From NCBI GenBank assembly GCA_023053685.1, contig JALIGW010000002.1, forward strand, positions 245,364,177 through 245,428,176: DNA of 64,000 nucleotides. The letters are read 5' to 3'. Below the pieces are notes generated by a model. It was not told the DNA's origin. It saw only the letters and a list, made by a program, of their open reading frames with translations, and did no database searches. The stretch's first letter is position 1. Each line of letters begins with the position of its first letter. Shown here piece after piece: positions 54,905 to 64,000 of this stretch. This stretch comes from Diadophis punctatus similis (lineage: Eukaryota; Chordata; Lepidosauria; Squamata; Dipsadidae). Position numbers and translations under genes: made by a program.

Positions 54905-56160
54905 CAGTTTTATTTATTGGACCTCAGCTCCAGAATCAAGATGGCAGCTTCTTGTGCACAGTTGAAGTTCTGCCCCTTTTAAAGGCAGCCCCCACAGCCC
55001 CATATATGACTTCATATCTTTTCCTGCTGAGAGTCCTCGAAATTATGGCAAGATGACAAAGTTATCCGAAGAAAGGAGCAGAAATCGGAGGAGAAACGGC
55101 CAAATTTTATTCCGGGATCTTCCTTCTGGTCTCTCTTGCCAGAAAAAGGTGGATCCCGAACGATAGAAAGAGGGAGCTTCCTTCACATTTGGGGCTGACG
55201 GGAGGGAAATCCGAAGGAGCCGCTCCCTCCAGACGTTCTGAGCAAGGGAGACGCGTGTTCCAAGAAAGGATCTCCCGTTTTTCTCCCGTGAAGGAAAGCT
55301 GCGCCTTTCCCGAGAGAGCCCAGCGGAGGATTCCCCAGTGAAGAGGGGAGGGGGCTGGGGAGAGGATCCGGCTGGACTGGGAGGGAGGTTTTCGGGAGGG
55401 GTGGGGGTGTCAGCGATCCCACATGATTGGGGGAGGGACACACACACCAGGGAGATTTCTCTCTCTCTGTGTGTGTGTGTCTGTGTGTGTGTGTATGTGT
55501 CCGTGCGTCTCCAGGACTGGGAGCATCTGTGTCTTTCCCCTCTCTTTGGGGGCACTTGTGGGGCAGCGTCCATGGGCTCTGCTGGGATTCCACCGATGTT
55601 GTTGGTAGCGGTGCTGGCCAGGATCCCTGGAAGAGGGGGGGGAGGAGACTCCAGGTAAGGAGGGGGCTCATCTGGGGGAGGAGAGGGGCTGAGAGGCGCC
55701 CTCAATACTTCTGGGGGAAAGAGGGGGAAAAAGGGGCTCTGAGGACTCCCAGACTCCCCCCCTGCAATCAAGCCCCTTCCCCCGGAGAACATTTGAACTG
55801 GTTCTGCGGACCCTTGTTCAAAGTAGGTCCTAGGCCAGGCCACAGCAGGCTCCCATGCTCAAAGATGAGGTTGGCAGCATCAGGATTTGAACCCAGAACA
55901 GCTGGTTCCTCCCATTCCTCTACTGTGATCCTGGGGCTCCTTCGCTCTGGGCTCTTGGGTGGGAAGAACGTTTCATCTCTCCAAGAGCTGCTGCTCAGAC
56001 GGGAAGTTGTGAATTTAACTCTTCCCCCCCCCTTGCATAACTTCTAAAAAAGGCTCTGGACCGGCCACTGCTGGGGACTCCACCCCCCCCCAGACTGAGT
56101 GGGAAGGAGGCCCAAAACTCTGGCTTCAGTTCCCAGAGGTGCATTTTTTTCTCCCCCAAA
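54905..56160. other. Intergenic DNA before unit 5
   Basis: 54905-55450 is moderately CpG-rich and has no paralog in the window. A CT/GT microsatellite lies at 55461-55500. 55790-55930 holds the old SINE-like segment with a GGGTTCAAATCCT B-box on the minus strand. A long minus-strand frame (55043-55843) spans unrelated pieces and is unlikely to be real. Confidence 0.45.
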
Positions 56161-56645
56161 GGCAAACTGGACTTTCTTGGGTATTTTTTTCCCCTTGAAA
56201 ACGTTTCCCTTCTCATCTAAGAAGCTTCTTCAGTTCTGACTGACTGGGAGGGGGGAATGGGAGGACAAACCCATCAGGAGGAGACGTCCATCTGCATCTA
56301 AAATGACATGGCTGGCTCTTTCGAGGACAGCCACCTCCACCTTCTGGACAGAGAGGAGCCCTGGATGGAAAGAGGGGCCAAAGCGGCCATCTTGGCCAAA
56401 ATGAGCAGCCCTCCCACAACAGAGGGGGAGTGGAAAGGACCCCCCCCCAACCTCCTGTCTACAACAGGGTCCTTTCAGCAGCCTCAGGGAGGCTCCACAT
56501 CCCTTTGCACCCTGATTCAGCACCAAAGGACTGCGAGGAATATCCATCCTTCCATCCTCCACCGCTCAGTCAGAACTGGGGAAGCTTCTGGGATGAGAAG
56601 GGAAACGTTTTCAAGGGGAAAAAAACAAAGAAAGTCCAGATCCCT
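56161..56645. repeat. Inverted-repeat module, copy before unit 5
   Basis: Left arm 56161-56246 and right arm 56564-56645. Complete, as at 13881-14360. Confidence 0.7.
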
Positions 56646-57300
56646 TTTGGAAAAGCATCTTAGGGACAATCATGACCTGGAGGATGGAGGCTCTCCCATA
56701 GAGACCCCTGCCTCCACTCTCCCCTTTCTAAATCTCAGCAGACCCAGCCTGGACTCAAGGGAGCCTTAAAATACCTTAAGGGAGTATCTAGTCCATCCCT
56801 CCAGGCACAAAGAGAAAGGGAGATTCGGATTGAGATCCAACGTTCCCTCCAGAGCATTAGGCAGACTGCTGGACCAGTTGAGCATCTGCCTGCCTTTTTC
56901 CACCCTGGGAAGATGGAGGCGGCCCATCAGGAAGTGCCTCCTCCCACCCCCCTGTCCAGTCCCCCCCACCAAGGGTGGATCCTGTTGGGACCGACAATTC
57001 CCCATCTCTCCTCTAGGGGGAATCTTCTGGTAGCCTCTTGCGACAGGTTTCCTGGCCCTTCTCTAAGAAGTGTGGCTCCACCCTCTAGTAGCTGCTGGGA
57101 ACCATGGGCCCTGGACTCCCTGATGGCCGTCCTCCTCCCCCTCCTCGCAGCCCATTTCCTGATCCATGGGAGGTCAGAGAGCCACTTCCTCAACCCACTT
57201 TGGCTGCACAGTATGGCACAATCTGAACTGCCATCTTGTCTGTTTGAGCCACCCAGTTCATCTCCTGAAAAATGTCCTTTTGATTATTTTGAACTATACT
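56646..57300. other. Intergenic DNA downstream of ZNF5
   Basis: Shortened framework. The stretch corresponding to 15125-15620 is deleted at about 56827. Confidence 0.5.
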
Positions 57301-57306
57301 TTTATT
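57301..57306 (-). terminator. Polyadenylation signal AATAAA, ZNF5
   Basis: Conserved signal about 725 bp beyond the ZNF5 stop. Confidence 0.65.
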
Positions 57307-58030
57307 AAGGATTATATGCACAGAAAGTTAATACAAATATTTGTGTGTGAATATATGAAAAAGACAATGAAAAAAGGAGAAAAAATCCTTCCAAAAATAT
57401 AATAGGAAAAAGAAAACTTTCCCTCTTCATCCTCAGCCAGAAGATTCAACATCAAAACTTTTATCACTAAATAAACCACCAGATTCATTCCACCCTTCGC
57501 CCCATTTTCTCCTCTCTAAATTTTCAGGTCTCCTCATGAATCAACACAGTCTAGTAAAAAATAAAGGGAAATACCTGGTTCCTTGACTTACGACTGAAGG
57601 AACTTATGACCGGAAATCCATTCCAAGTTGTGGTCATAAGTCAAGGATTTCCTGTACTCTACTAAACACTATATCTACTCCCCACATACTCATAACTCTT
57701 TTGTGTAATCACTCTGGTAAGTTACTAATTCAGCTTTGTGAGCAAAATATTCTCACTCCCAACATTTACACACTTTTCCCTCTTTCTTTACTCTCTGATG
57801 GGATTTGAGGTTGCTTGACTAGGAAAAACATTTTCCCCACGCCAAATAATTGTAGGATTTCCCTTCTGTCACTGTGTGAATTTCCTGGTAAACATTAAGA
57901 TGTGTTGAAAAAAAGGGCTCCCAATGTTGTTCATAGTTGAAGAGATTTATCTCTGCTATGGACATTTCTGGTGCTTTTTCAGCTTTGATTTACTATGAAA
58001 AGGTTTCTCACACTCTGCACACTTGTGAAT
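57307..58030 (-). other. ZNF5 3' UTR with a damaged fossil finger
   Basis: After TAG the frame continues with CAECEKPF and KLKKHQK, but the second histidine is lost by an indel ('HQKCP', then a stop). The foldback repeat is at 57572-57656. Confidence 0.6.
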
Positions 58031-59503
58031 CTACTCTCCTACGTGACTTCTGGTGTGCATGCGAAGTGCTGAAGGTTGGGCAAAACATTTCTCACACTCC
58101 AGACATTTATATGGTTTTTCTCCAGTGTGGATTCGCTGATGCATCACAAGATAATCTTTCCGTGAAAAACAATTCTCACACTCCAGACATTTATACGGTT
58201 TTTCTCCAGTGTGGATTCGCAGATGCATCACAAAGGAATCTTTCCGTGAAAAACACTTCTCACACTCCAGACATTTATATGGTTTTTCTCCAGTGTGGAT
58301 TTGCTGATGCCTCAAAAGACCAACTTTGTGGGAAAAACATTTATCACATTCTGAGCATTTGTGAGGTTTCTCTCCTGTATGGATTCGGCTGTGGCTTCTA
58401 AGATTAGATGAATGAGCAAATGCTTTCCCACAGTCTAAACATTTGTAGTTTTTTTCCCCTGTGTGAATTTTCACATGACTTCTAAGGTCTGATGTGGTAC
58501 GATAAAAACTTCCACAGTCAATGCATTGATATGGCTTCTCCGCTGTGTGCGTTTTACGATGGCTCCAAAGGCCTGTTTTGTCTGCAAAGTATTTATCACA
58601 TTCTACGCATCTGTATGGCTTCTCTCCTGTGTGGAACCTTTGATGGCGTCCAAGGTGATGTTTTCGGGAAAAGCATTTCCCACACTCCCCACATTTGTAG
58701 GGTTTCTCCCCCGTGTGGATTCTCTGATGAATCTGAAGATTGGATGGTGAAAAAAAACTTTTCCCACACTTCCCACATTTATGGGGTCGGTCCCCTTTGT
58801 GCCACTTTTGGTGACTCCGAAGTTCACAAAAATGCATAAATCGTCTCTCACATTCTAGGCATTCATAGAGTCTCTCTCCAGCGTGACGTCTCTGATGTTC
58901 CACCAGGGTTGATTTCAAGGTAAAACATTTCCCGCATTCGAGGCACTTTTCGTTTTTCTCTCCTCTGTGTATTTTCAAATGATTCTGCAGACCTGAACTC
59001 TCGGTGAAACATTTTCCACACTCAAAGCACTTGTAAGGTTTGATTCCTGCATGAATCTTCTCATGAGAACAAAAACCTGAGTTCTGAGAAAAGCTCTTCC
59101 CACATTCCCAACACTTGTAAGGTTTCTCCCCTGTGTGAATTCTCACGTGGTTTCTGAGATGGTTTTTTTCACGGAAAAATTTCCCACATTCTACACACTG
59201 ATAAGGTTTCTCTCCAGTGTGGATTTTCTGATGTGTGAGAAGGTGTGAAGATCTACTAAAGCATAAGTTACATTCCTCACATTTATAGGGTTTTTGGCTG
59301 GGGGAGCATTTGGGATCTTTGGAGTTTTTCTCACTCTCTAAATCTTGACTGGATCCACTTCCCACATGGTCCTTCCTGAGGGTCAAAAGGAGAGTCCTGC
59401 GAGCAAAGGATTCCCCACACTCTGAGCATTCATGGGTTCTTTTGGGCGTTCTTGGAGGGCTGCTTGTGTCTGATGGGGGATCCAAGAGTTTCCCACGCTT
59501 CAT
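58031..59503 (-). CDS. ZNF5: C2H2 zinc-finger protein, expanded to 16 finger units
   Basis: 490 residues in one exon. The spacer after the N-terminal finger is five residues shorter than in ZNF1, and 15 fingers follow (C75 to H487). Helix -1/2/3/6 residues from the second finger on are RSHT, ENHN, QSGS, ESGN, LSTE, HCES, SSNI, RHHR, DTGS, TSDS, HSNS, HVGR, RDSM, RDYM, QSAM. The RDSM and RDYM fingers are adjacent near-duplicates of one finger found once in ZNF1, a recent gain of fingers. The N-terminal finger has Leu in place of its first zinc histidine (codon 59380-59378). Tandem TAG-TAG precede the ATG by 11 codons. The acceptor region 'TTTTGTTCCAGCAGCAG' ends at 59591. The nearest intact promoter and KRAB-like exon (61767-64000) lie beyond a truncated promoter piece at 60215-60400. 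Confidence 0.86.
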   Translation of the reverse strand: MKRGKLLDPPSDTSSPPRTPKRTHECSECGESFARRTLLLTLRKDHVGSGSSQDLESEKNSKDPKCSPSQKPYKCEECNLCFSRSSHLLTHQKIHTGEKPYQCVECGKFFREKNHLRNHVRIHTGEKPYKCWECGKSFSQNSGFCSHEKIHAGIKPYKCFECGKCFTESSGLQNHLKIHRGEKNEKCLECGKCFTLKSTLVEHQRRHAGERLYECLECERRFMHFCELRSHQKWHKGDRPHKCGKCGKSFFSPSNLQIHQRIHTGEKPYKCGECGKCFSRKHHLGRHQRFHTGEKPYRCVECDKYFADKTGLWSHRKTHTAEKPYQCIDCGSFYRTTSDLRSHVKIHTGEKNYKCLDCGKAFAHSSNLRSHSRIHTGEKPHKCSECDKCFSHKVGLLRHQQIHTGEKPYKCLECEKCFSRKDSFVMHLRIHTGEKPYKCLECENCFSRKDYLVMHQRIHTGEKPYKCLECEKCFAQPSALRMHTRSHVGE

Positions 59504-59590
59504 ATTTTCCCTTGGCTGCTGCCTTGGGCTAAATTTCTACTATCTCTTGTTAGTTGTCTTGAAGGTAAATCTTTGGTCACAGTTGTTTTC

Positions 59591-60214
59591 CTGCTGCTGG
59601 AACAAAAAAGATGAGAACATTATTTCCTTTTGAGAAACACAGAAAATCACAAAATTGTTGAAGGCAAGATGCTAATATTTGCAAACTGCTCAGAGAGTGC
59701 TGTCAAGCTCTATGTATCGAAGTCAAAAGCGCCATTGCTAATAACAACCGCAAAAGTAAGGGCAGAATTGCAATTCTTCATCAAAGTGGTCATGTGATGT
59801 CTCACGTAATGACCTCTTTCATCAAGAAATGAGTTTGCAGGCCAGCTGTAGTCATAACTCGAGGACTGCCTATAGGAAACACAAAAGTCAAGGCAAAAAC
59901 TTTCACTGCATTGCCGTTTTCTCATATAAAGATAAAACACAAATGGAGGCGAATGGCGGATGAAGTTGCAGGATCCAATCTGGGTCGGTCATCGGGATCA
60001 GAGATTTCGTCCTCCGAGCTTTCGGATTCTTTCTGGAGCCCATCATCAGGGAATTCCCTCCAGCAGTGTGCATGCTGTTGTGAGTGTGGTGTGTCCTGTT
60101 GTGTGTGGATCACACACAAGAGGACACACTCTGCTGGCTAGAAGTTCCCTGAAGATGGGCTCCAGCATGAGTCCGAAAGCTCGGAATAATCTTAATAATC
60201 TCTCAATAGCCTTA
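59591..60214 (-). other. Upstream intron/flank of ZNF5 with repeats
   Basis: 59735-59880 is a worn palindromic DNA repeat ('tcataactcgaggactgcct'). 60018-60186 is an inverted repeat with arms of about 38 bp ('ctttctggagcccatcatca' against 'gatgggctccagcatgag'). No exon. Confidence 0.5.
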
Positions 60215-60400
60215 GCTCCTCCCCCCTCTCTCGTCCCAATCTCCCCTCCCTGCCGAGACCACGTTCGTTCTCCGAAAGCTCCTCTGTTCCTGCGATTCTG
60301 TTCCTAGGATGGGCGTCGGTGTGGAGGGTTCCTCTGCCCATGGGAAGAGTGTCCCTCTCTGCAGGCTGGAAGGAGGCTGCCCCTCCCGCTCCAGTGTGGG
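60215..60400 (-). promoter_or_regulatory. Truncated promoter block upstream of ZNF5
   Basis: Keeps only the upstream half of the CpG region ('aaagctcctctgttcctgc', 'cccatgggaagagtgtccc'). The first-exon half is missing, replaced at the left by the inverted-repeat segment. Confidence 0.45.
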
Positions 60401-60654
60401 CGTCTGTGCTTGTGTGAGGCCTGGCCCAGAGAAGCCCTTTTGAGGTTTTTCTCTTTAGGAACTCCGTTCAAAGGGCCAGTAAGGAGAAGGAAGCATCTTT
60501 TGTTAGCTTTTTGGGGTTTGTTTGTTTTTTGGTACCTTTACTGTTTGGTGTTCCTTCCTAATTGGATAATAAATATTTATTTTTACTCCCAGGACCTTTA
60601 AATCCAGCTGTCATCAAGTCTTACACTGATCTGCAAGAGCCACTGGTGCAGAGA

Positions 60655-60889
60655 TAGCAATAGCACTTAGACTTATATACCGCTTCATAGTGCTTTACAG
60701 CCCTCTCTAAGCGGTTTACAGAGTTCAGCATATTGCCCCCAACAATCTGGGTCCTCATTTTACCCACCTCGGAAGGATGGAAGGCTGAGTCAACCTTGAG
60801 CCTAGTGAGATTTGAACAGCTGAACTGCTGAACTAGCAATCAGCTGAAGGTCGCAATGCTGCTTTTAACCACTGCGCTATCTCAGCTCC
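60655..60889 (-). mobile_element. tRNA-derived SINE ('agcggtatataag' family)
   Basis: Head at right ('gagctgagatagcgcagtgg' on the minus strand), B-box GTTCAAATCTC (60807-60817), 3' end 'agcggtatataagtctaagt'. Inserted in the 5' flank sequence 'ggtgcagag...ttacctgatg'. Confidence 0.8.
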
Positions 60890-61134
60890 TATTACCAGAT
60901 TACCTGATGACCCTCCATCGTGAGAGTTTAAATTGGGTCTGGGGTCTCTGGGGATGGGATGGGCTTTCTGCAGTCTCAGACCCTTTGGGTTGGTCATCTG
61001 CCAATCCCCAGAGCTCCTGGGACAGGAAAGGGGGGAGTTTGGGGGAGCAGCCCAGATCTCACCCTTGTTCCCAGAGGCAACACAACAGGGAAGCAACCCT
61101 GGAAATACTGCCAAGCCACTGCAAAATAGAAATG
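60890..61134. other. 5' flank framework
   Basis: Matches 12650-12897. No gene. Confidence 0.45.
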
Positions 61135-61362
61135 ATTTTTTTTACTTATTTATTTATATCCACCTTCATTATTTTTACAAATAACTCAAGGCATTGAACA
61201 TATCCAACACACCTTCCACCTCCTATTTTCCTCACAACAACCCTGTGAGGTGGGTTAGGCTGAGAGAGTGACTGGCCCAAGGTTACCCAAGCTGGCTTTC
61301 ATGGCCAAGGCAGGACTGGAACCCATGGCCTCAGGCTTTCTAGTGCAGGGCCTTAACCACGG
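61135..61362 (-). mobile_element. Sauria-type SINE
   Basis: Body 'ttatttatatccaccttcat', 'accctgtgaggtgggttagg' and head reverse 'gggccttaaccac'. More complete than the copies in units 3 and 4. Confidence 0.7.
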
Positions 61363-61766
61363 TCAGGATCAGGGTTAATTATCAGTTTTATAAGGGTTTG
61401 TCTCCCCTTCTTCAGCTGCTTGTTGAAACAGAGCAAGGACCCTGCCAGCCACACTCCCCTCAAACAAGTTCTGGTCCTGAATGTGGATTTGGATCCTTTC
61501 ATTTCTCCTCCTTGAGCAGGGGATCATTTTCATAAAAGTTCACACTCCTCAAATACGCGTGTGTGTCTACATGGACACTGGTACATGCTGTGTTCCCCAG
61601 CCGGCATGAATTCTGGGAGCTGAAGTCCCCCCACCTTAAAAGACGACCATTCCCAATCAACACCCAGGACGTCCAGTATGGCCTAGTGACAGTTATAAAG
61701 TACCGTTTGTGGGCGGGCTCCGTTGTAACTTCAAACGGTTGCAGGTTTAAATATTTGTTTACTCAC
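61363..61766. other. Spacer between SINE and KRAB-like exon
   Basis: No classified feature or gene recognised. Confidence 0.4.
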
Positions 61767-61997
61767 CTTCAAAGTTACAACCAAGAGGTCGCTTGTTACG
61801 CCTCTGAGTCAAGGCCAGGGATGACCCTCACTGTGACCGGTTTCATTTCTGCTTAATCGATTGGCCCTTTGCTTCTCCATCCAGGCCACGATTTCCAAAT
61901 TCTATGGAACGGAGTCCTGGCCAAATGTTGGTGGATCCCGATCCAAGAAGGCCCCTTTCTCCTCTCTGGAGTTCACGGCCAGGTCTTCACTGGTCTT
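61767..61997 (-). pseudogene. KRAB-A-like exon of the right-most module
   Basis: Acceptor CTTTCTCCTTGCAG ends at 61998 and donor GTGAGT follows at 61766-61761. Frame KTSEDLAVNSREEKGAFLD, then DPPTFGQDSVP and a TAG. Splice sites are good but the KRAB box is cut short. It could splice to ZNF5 at 59590 or belong to a further unit. Confidence 0.55.
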
Positions 61998-62452
61998 CTG
62001 CAAGGAGAAAGTGGGACCAATGCATAGTTGTGAGTAGGAAGACTCAATGGGAGAGGAGAGAGATCAGATGGGGAAGAGCATGTGTGAAAAGGGCTGCTCT
62101 TTTTGGAAGTTGAAAGGCACAAAGATTCCAAGTAAGCGTTTCCAAAATATATATATACAATTATTCAAGGGAGCCTTCTGGCCATCAGCTTGTTCTAGGA
62201 GCTGCTCAGAAGACCAGCCTCAAAAGGTCCTTAGTATTTGTGCTTTGTAGAACAACCACCAAGAAGGAGCTGCCACATCACAGCCTCTTCTGGGCAAAAC
62301 AAGGAAAATATAAAGCTTAGAAATTATACCCATGTTTTTAAAGCAGAAGCAAAGTAAAGATTAGCATTAAAAGAAAGGATTTCATTGTCGGCCTTTTAGA
62401 TGCAGCTCAAAGAAAAAGGATCTCTTGGGCGTTAAGAAAACATGAACATGAA
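61998..62452 (-). other. Promoter-proximal intron, right-most module
   Basis: Framework as at 31329-31960, broken at 62453 by an L1. Confidence 0.5.
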
Positions 62453-63372
62453 ATATAAATATTGATTGGTTGACTTACAATTAAAAACTCGACACAAAAA
62501 AGACACTGACGTTATGGGTATAGACATGGAAGTGCAAAAACTGGATAAAATTTTGATTGGCCCGGACGAAAAAATAGTATCAAAACTATATAAATATCTG
62601 CTGGAATTTGATAAAATGGAGGAAATTGTCAAAGAACCCATGATAGCATGGGCAAAAAACGTAGGTCACAACATACACTTGGCTGACTGGGAGAGAACAT
62701 GGAATATAAACTGCAAAATAACTAAGTCAACAGCATACAAAGAGAATTATTATAAAATGTTTTATAGATGGCATTTAGCTCCATCAAGATTGGCCAAAAT
62801 ATACCCAAAAATGAATTCGGCTTGCTGGAAATGTAAAAAAGACGTAGGTACCTTCTTTCATGTGTGGTGGTTGTGTCCCGAAGCAAAGGGCTATTGGAAA
62901 AAGGTGCATGCTTGGTTACAAGAAATTACAGAGAGAACAATGGAATTCACCCCAGAATTTTTCCTTCTGGGGATAATGGAAAAACAACATCCAAAAAATA
63001 TACAATATTTAATACTACATATTACAACTGCTGCAAGAATAACATATGCACAATATTGGAAAGACAATCAAATCCCAGCAGAAAATATACTAATGGACAA
63101 AATATATAGATGTGCTGAAATGGACATGCTGACTATTCAACTCAAAGGACAATGCAACTCAGAATACTACAAAACATGGACTAGATGGTACAACTGGACT
63201 AAAAAAAAGAGGAAAGACTGTGTGACAACGTGAGAAGAAAACGAAGACAGAAGAGACTGTAAATTTATGATTTAATGTGCATAATTGAGATATAACTATG
63301 TTGTAAAAACGGGTGTAGATCTGTATCAAAATATTCAGATGTTTAATGAAAAATAACAATAAAAAAATTAAA
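62453..63372 (+). mobile_element. L1 3' end with open ORF2 C-terminus
   Basis: An uninterrupted frame (62466-63233, 255 residues) gives the L1 ORF2 C-terminal region with 'CWKCKKDVGTFFHVWWLCP' and 'FTPEFFLLGI'. A short A-rich 3' end follows. Near-identical direct repeats 'agaaaacatgaac' and 'agaaaaaatgaac' border it. Lack of stops suggests a recent insertion. Confidence 0.85.
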
Positions 63373-63509
63373 AAAAGAAAAAATGAACTCCATTAATTAA
63401 TTTAAACCTTTTCTTTTCCCCAAAACCAAACCCTCCCCTCCCCATTGCAATCACTCTGTGTTAAGACCACACTACAAACATCAATATATAGTTTAAAGCT
63501 CCGCATACT

Positions 63510-64000
63510 TCGTTTTTTGGATCCACGCGGAGTCCCCCGGGGAGCCTTGGCCGGGCGAGGAGGGGAAAGATCCAGCCCGGGGACGGAGCCCCCTTTGTTC
63601 CCCTGGAAGGAAGGGAGGGATCCGCTCCCTGCAGGCAACGCCAGAGCCAGATCTCCCCGAGGAAAACCCTGCGGGATCCGCAGCTCCCTTCCTCCTGTTG
63701 GGGAGAAGATCTCCTGGCAGGAGGGGCGGCCTGGAAACCGGAGGGAGAGCAGCCTTACCTGCCCCGAGCGGGATCCAGGAGCCTCTCCCGAAGGATCCAG
63801 CGCCGATCGAAGTGGAACACACGGAGGGAAGCGGAAATCCGGTGAGTGGGAGGGGGGAGAGGCTGGGCGGGGCTTCTGCTCTCCTCTCTGGCTCCGCCCT
63901 CGCCTTGCAGCCCCGCCCCTCATTGCAGCCTCAGCTCCTCCCCCTCCCAGCCGGGGCTCCTCTGTTCCTCCGCGGGGCATCGGCGTCCGGGGTGCCTCTG
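63510..64000 (-). promoter_or_regulatory. CpG-rich promoter/first-exon region at right edge
   Basis: CpG-dense. From about 63860 to the edge it is nearly identical to 7560-7685 of module A ('cctctgttcctccgcggggc'). Continues beyond the window. Confidence 0.55.

Noticed and set aside
55043..55843. 266-codon minus-strand frame before unit 5
   Set aside because: It crosses a microsatellite, framework sequence and unique DNA, has low-complexity Pro/Ser/Thr-His content and no recognisable domain.
1..64000. CRISPR arrays, bacterial operons, rRNA or functional tRNA genes
   Set aside because: No spaced direct repeats of CRISPR type and no rRNA were seen. The tRNA-like parts are SINE heads with body and tail attached. 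The window is eukaryotic.

Overview
This is vertebrate nuclear DNA, very probably from a squamate and most likely a snake. The repeats point that way: L2/CR1-type LINEs whose 3' ends read 'gggcggcatacaaat', CR1 3' ends, CR1-L3 3' ends joined to AATAG microsatellite, L1 3' fragments, Sauria-type tRNA SINEs and a second tRNA-derived SINE ending in 'agcggtatataag', hAT-type elements, and a chromodomain Ty3/gypsy remnant. Coding sequence fills well under a tenth of the window. The rest is tandem-duplicated gene framework and transposons.

The window is a local cluster of C2H2 zinc-finger genes, all on the minus strand. Five zinc-finger exons lie at 16810-18129 (ZNF1), 27280-28611 (ZNF2), 38908-40227 (ZNF3), 48355-49723 (ZNF4, frameshifted) and 58031-59503 (ZNF5), about 10 kb apart. 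A full unit, read right to left, has a CpG-rich promoter/first-exon region, an intron, a short KRAB-A-like exon (about 230-250 bp), an intron that in units 2-4 holds a solo LTR, and a single exon carrying all the fingers. That exon has a 3' UTR of about 700 bp ending at a conserved AATAAA. Three further promoter modules, two of them with KRAB-like exons, have no zinc-finger exon beside them (window start to 1.2 kb, 5.7-8.0 kb, 10.7-12.3 kb). Truncated finger fragments at 21.4-21.85 kb and 42.25-42.43 kb mark lost copies.

The zinc-finger exons fall into two groups: units 1 and 5, and units 2, 3 and 4. The promoters group differently (0/1/2, B/3/4, A/6), so the units are mosaics. Between paralogs the finger scaffolds are nearly constant, while helix positions -1, 2, 3 and 6 differ, as expected for DNA-binding proteins diversifying in specificity. 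In every unit two consecutive in-frame stop codons lie 11 codons before the ATG, so the zinc-finger protein is probably translated without the KRAB-like exon. In units 3 and 4 the splice acceptor of that exon has also been deleted.

Region by region: 0-1.2 kb, 5' end of an upstream unit; 1.26-2.9 kb, gypsy 3' half with LTR; 2.9-8.0 kb, module A with an L2 LINE; 8.6-9.6 kb, LTR-like element, DNA repeat and SINE; 10-13 kb, module B; 14-19.2 kb, unit 1; 20-26.4 kb, repeats, a finger remnant and a 2.1 kb hAT-like element; 26.5-32.5 kb, unit 2; 33.8-37.2 kb, nested CR1/L3/hAT and an L1; 38-45 kb, unit 3; 46-54 kb, unit 4; 55-60 kb, unit 5; 60-64 kb, the next promoter and KRAB-like exon with an L1. 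Coordinates of repeats and CpG regions are estimates by eye. Zinc-finger ORF limits, target-site duplications and splice dinucleotides were read directly.
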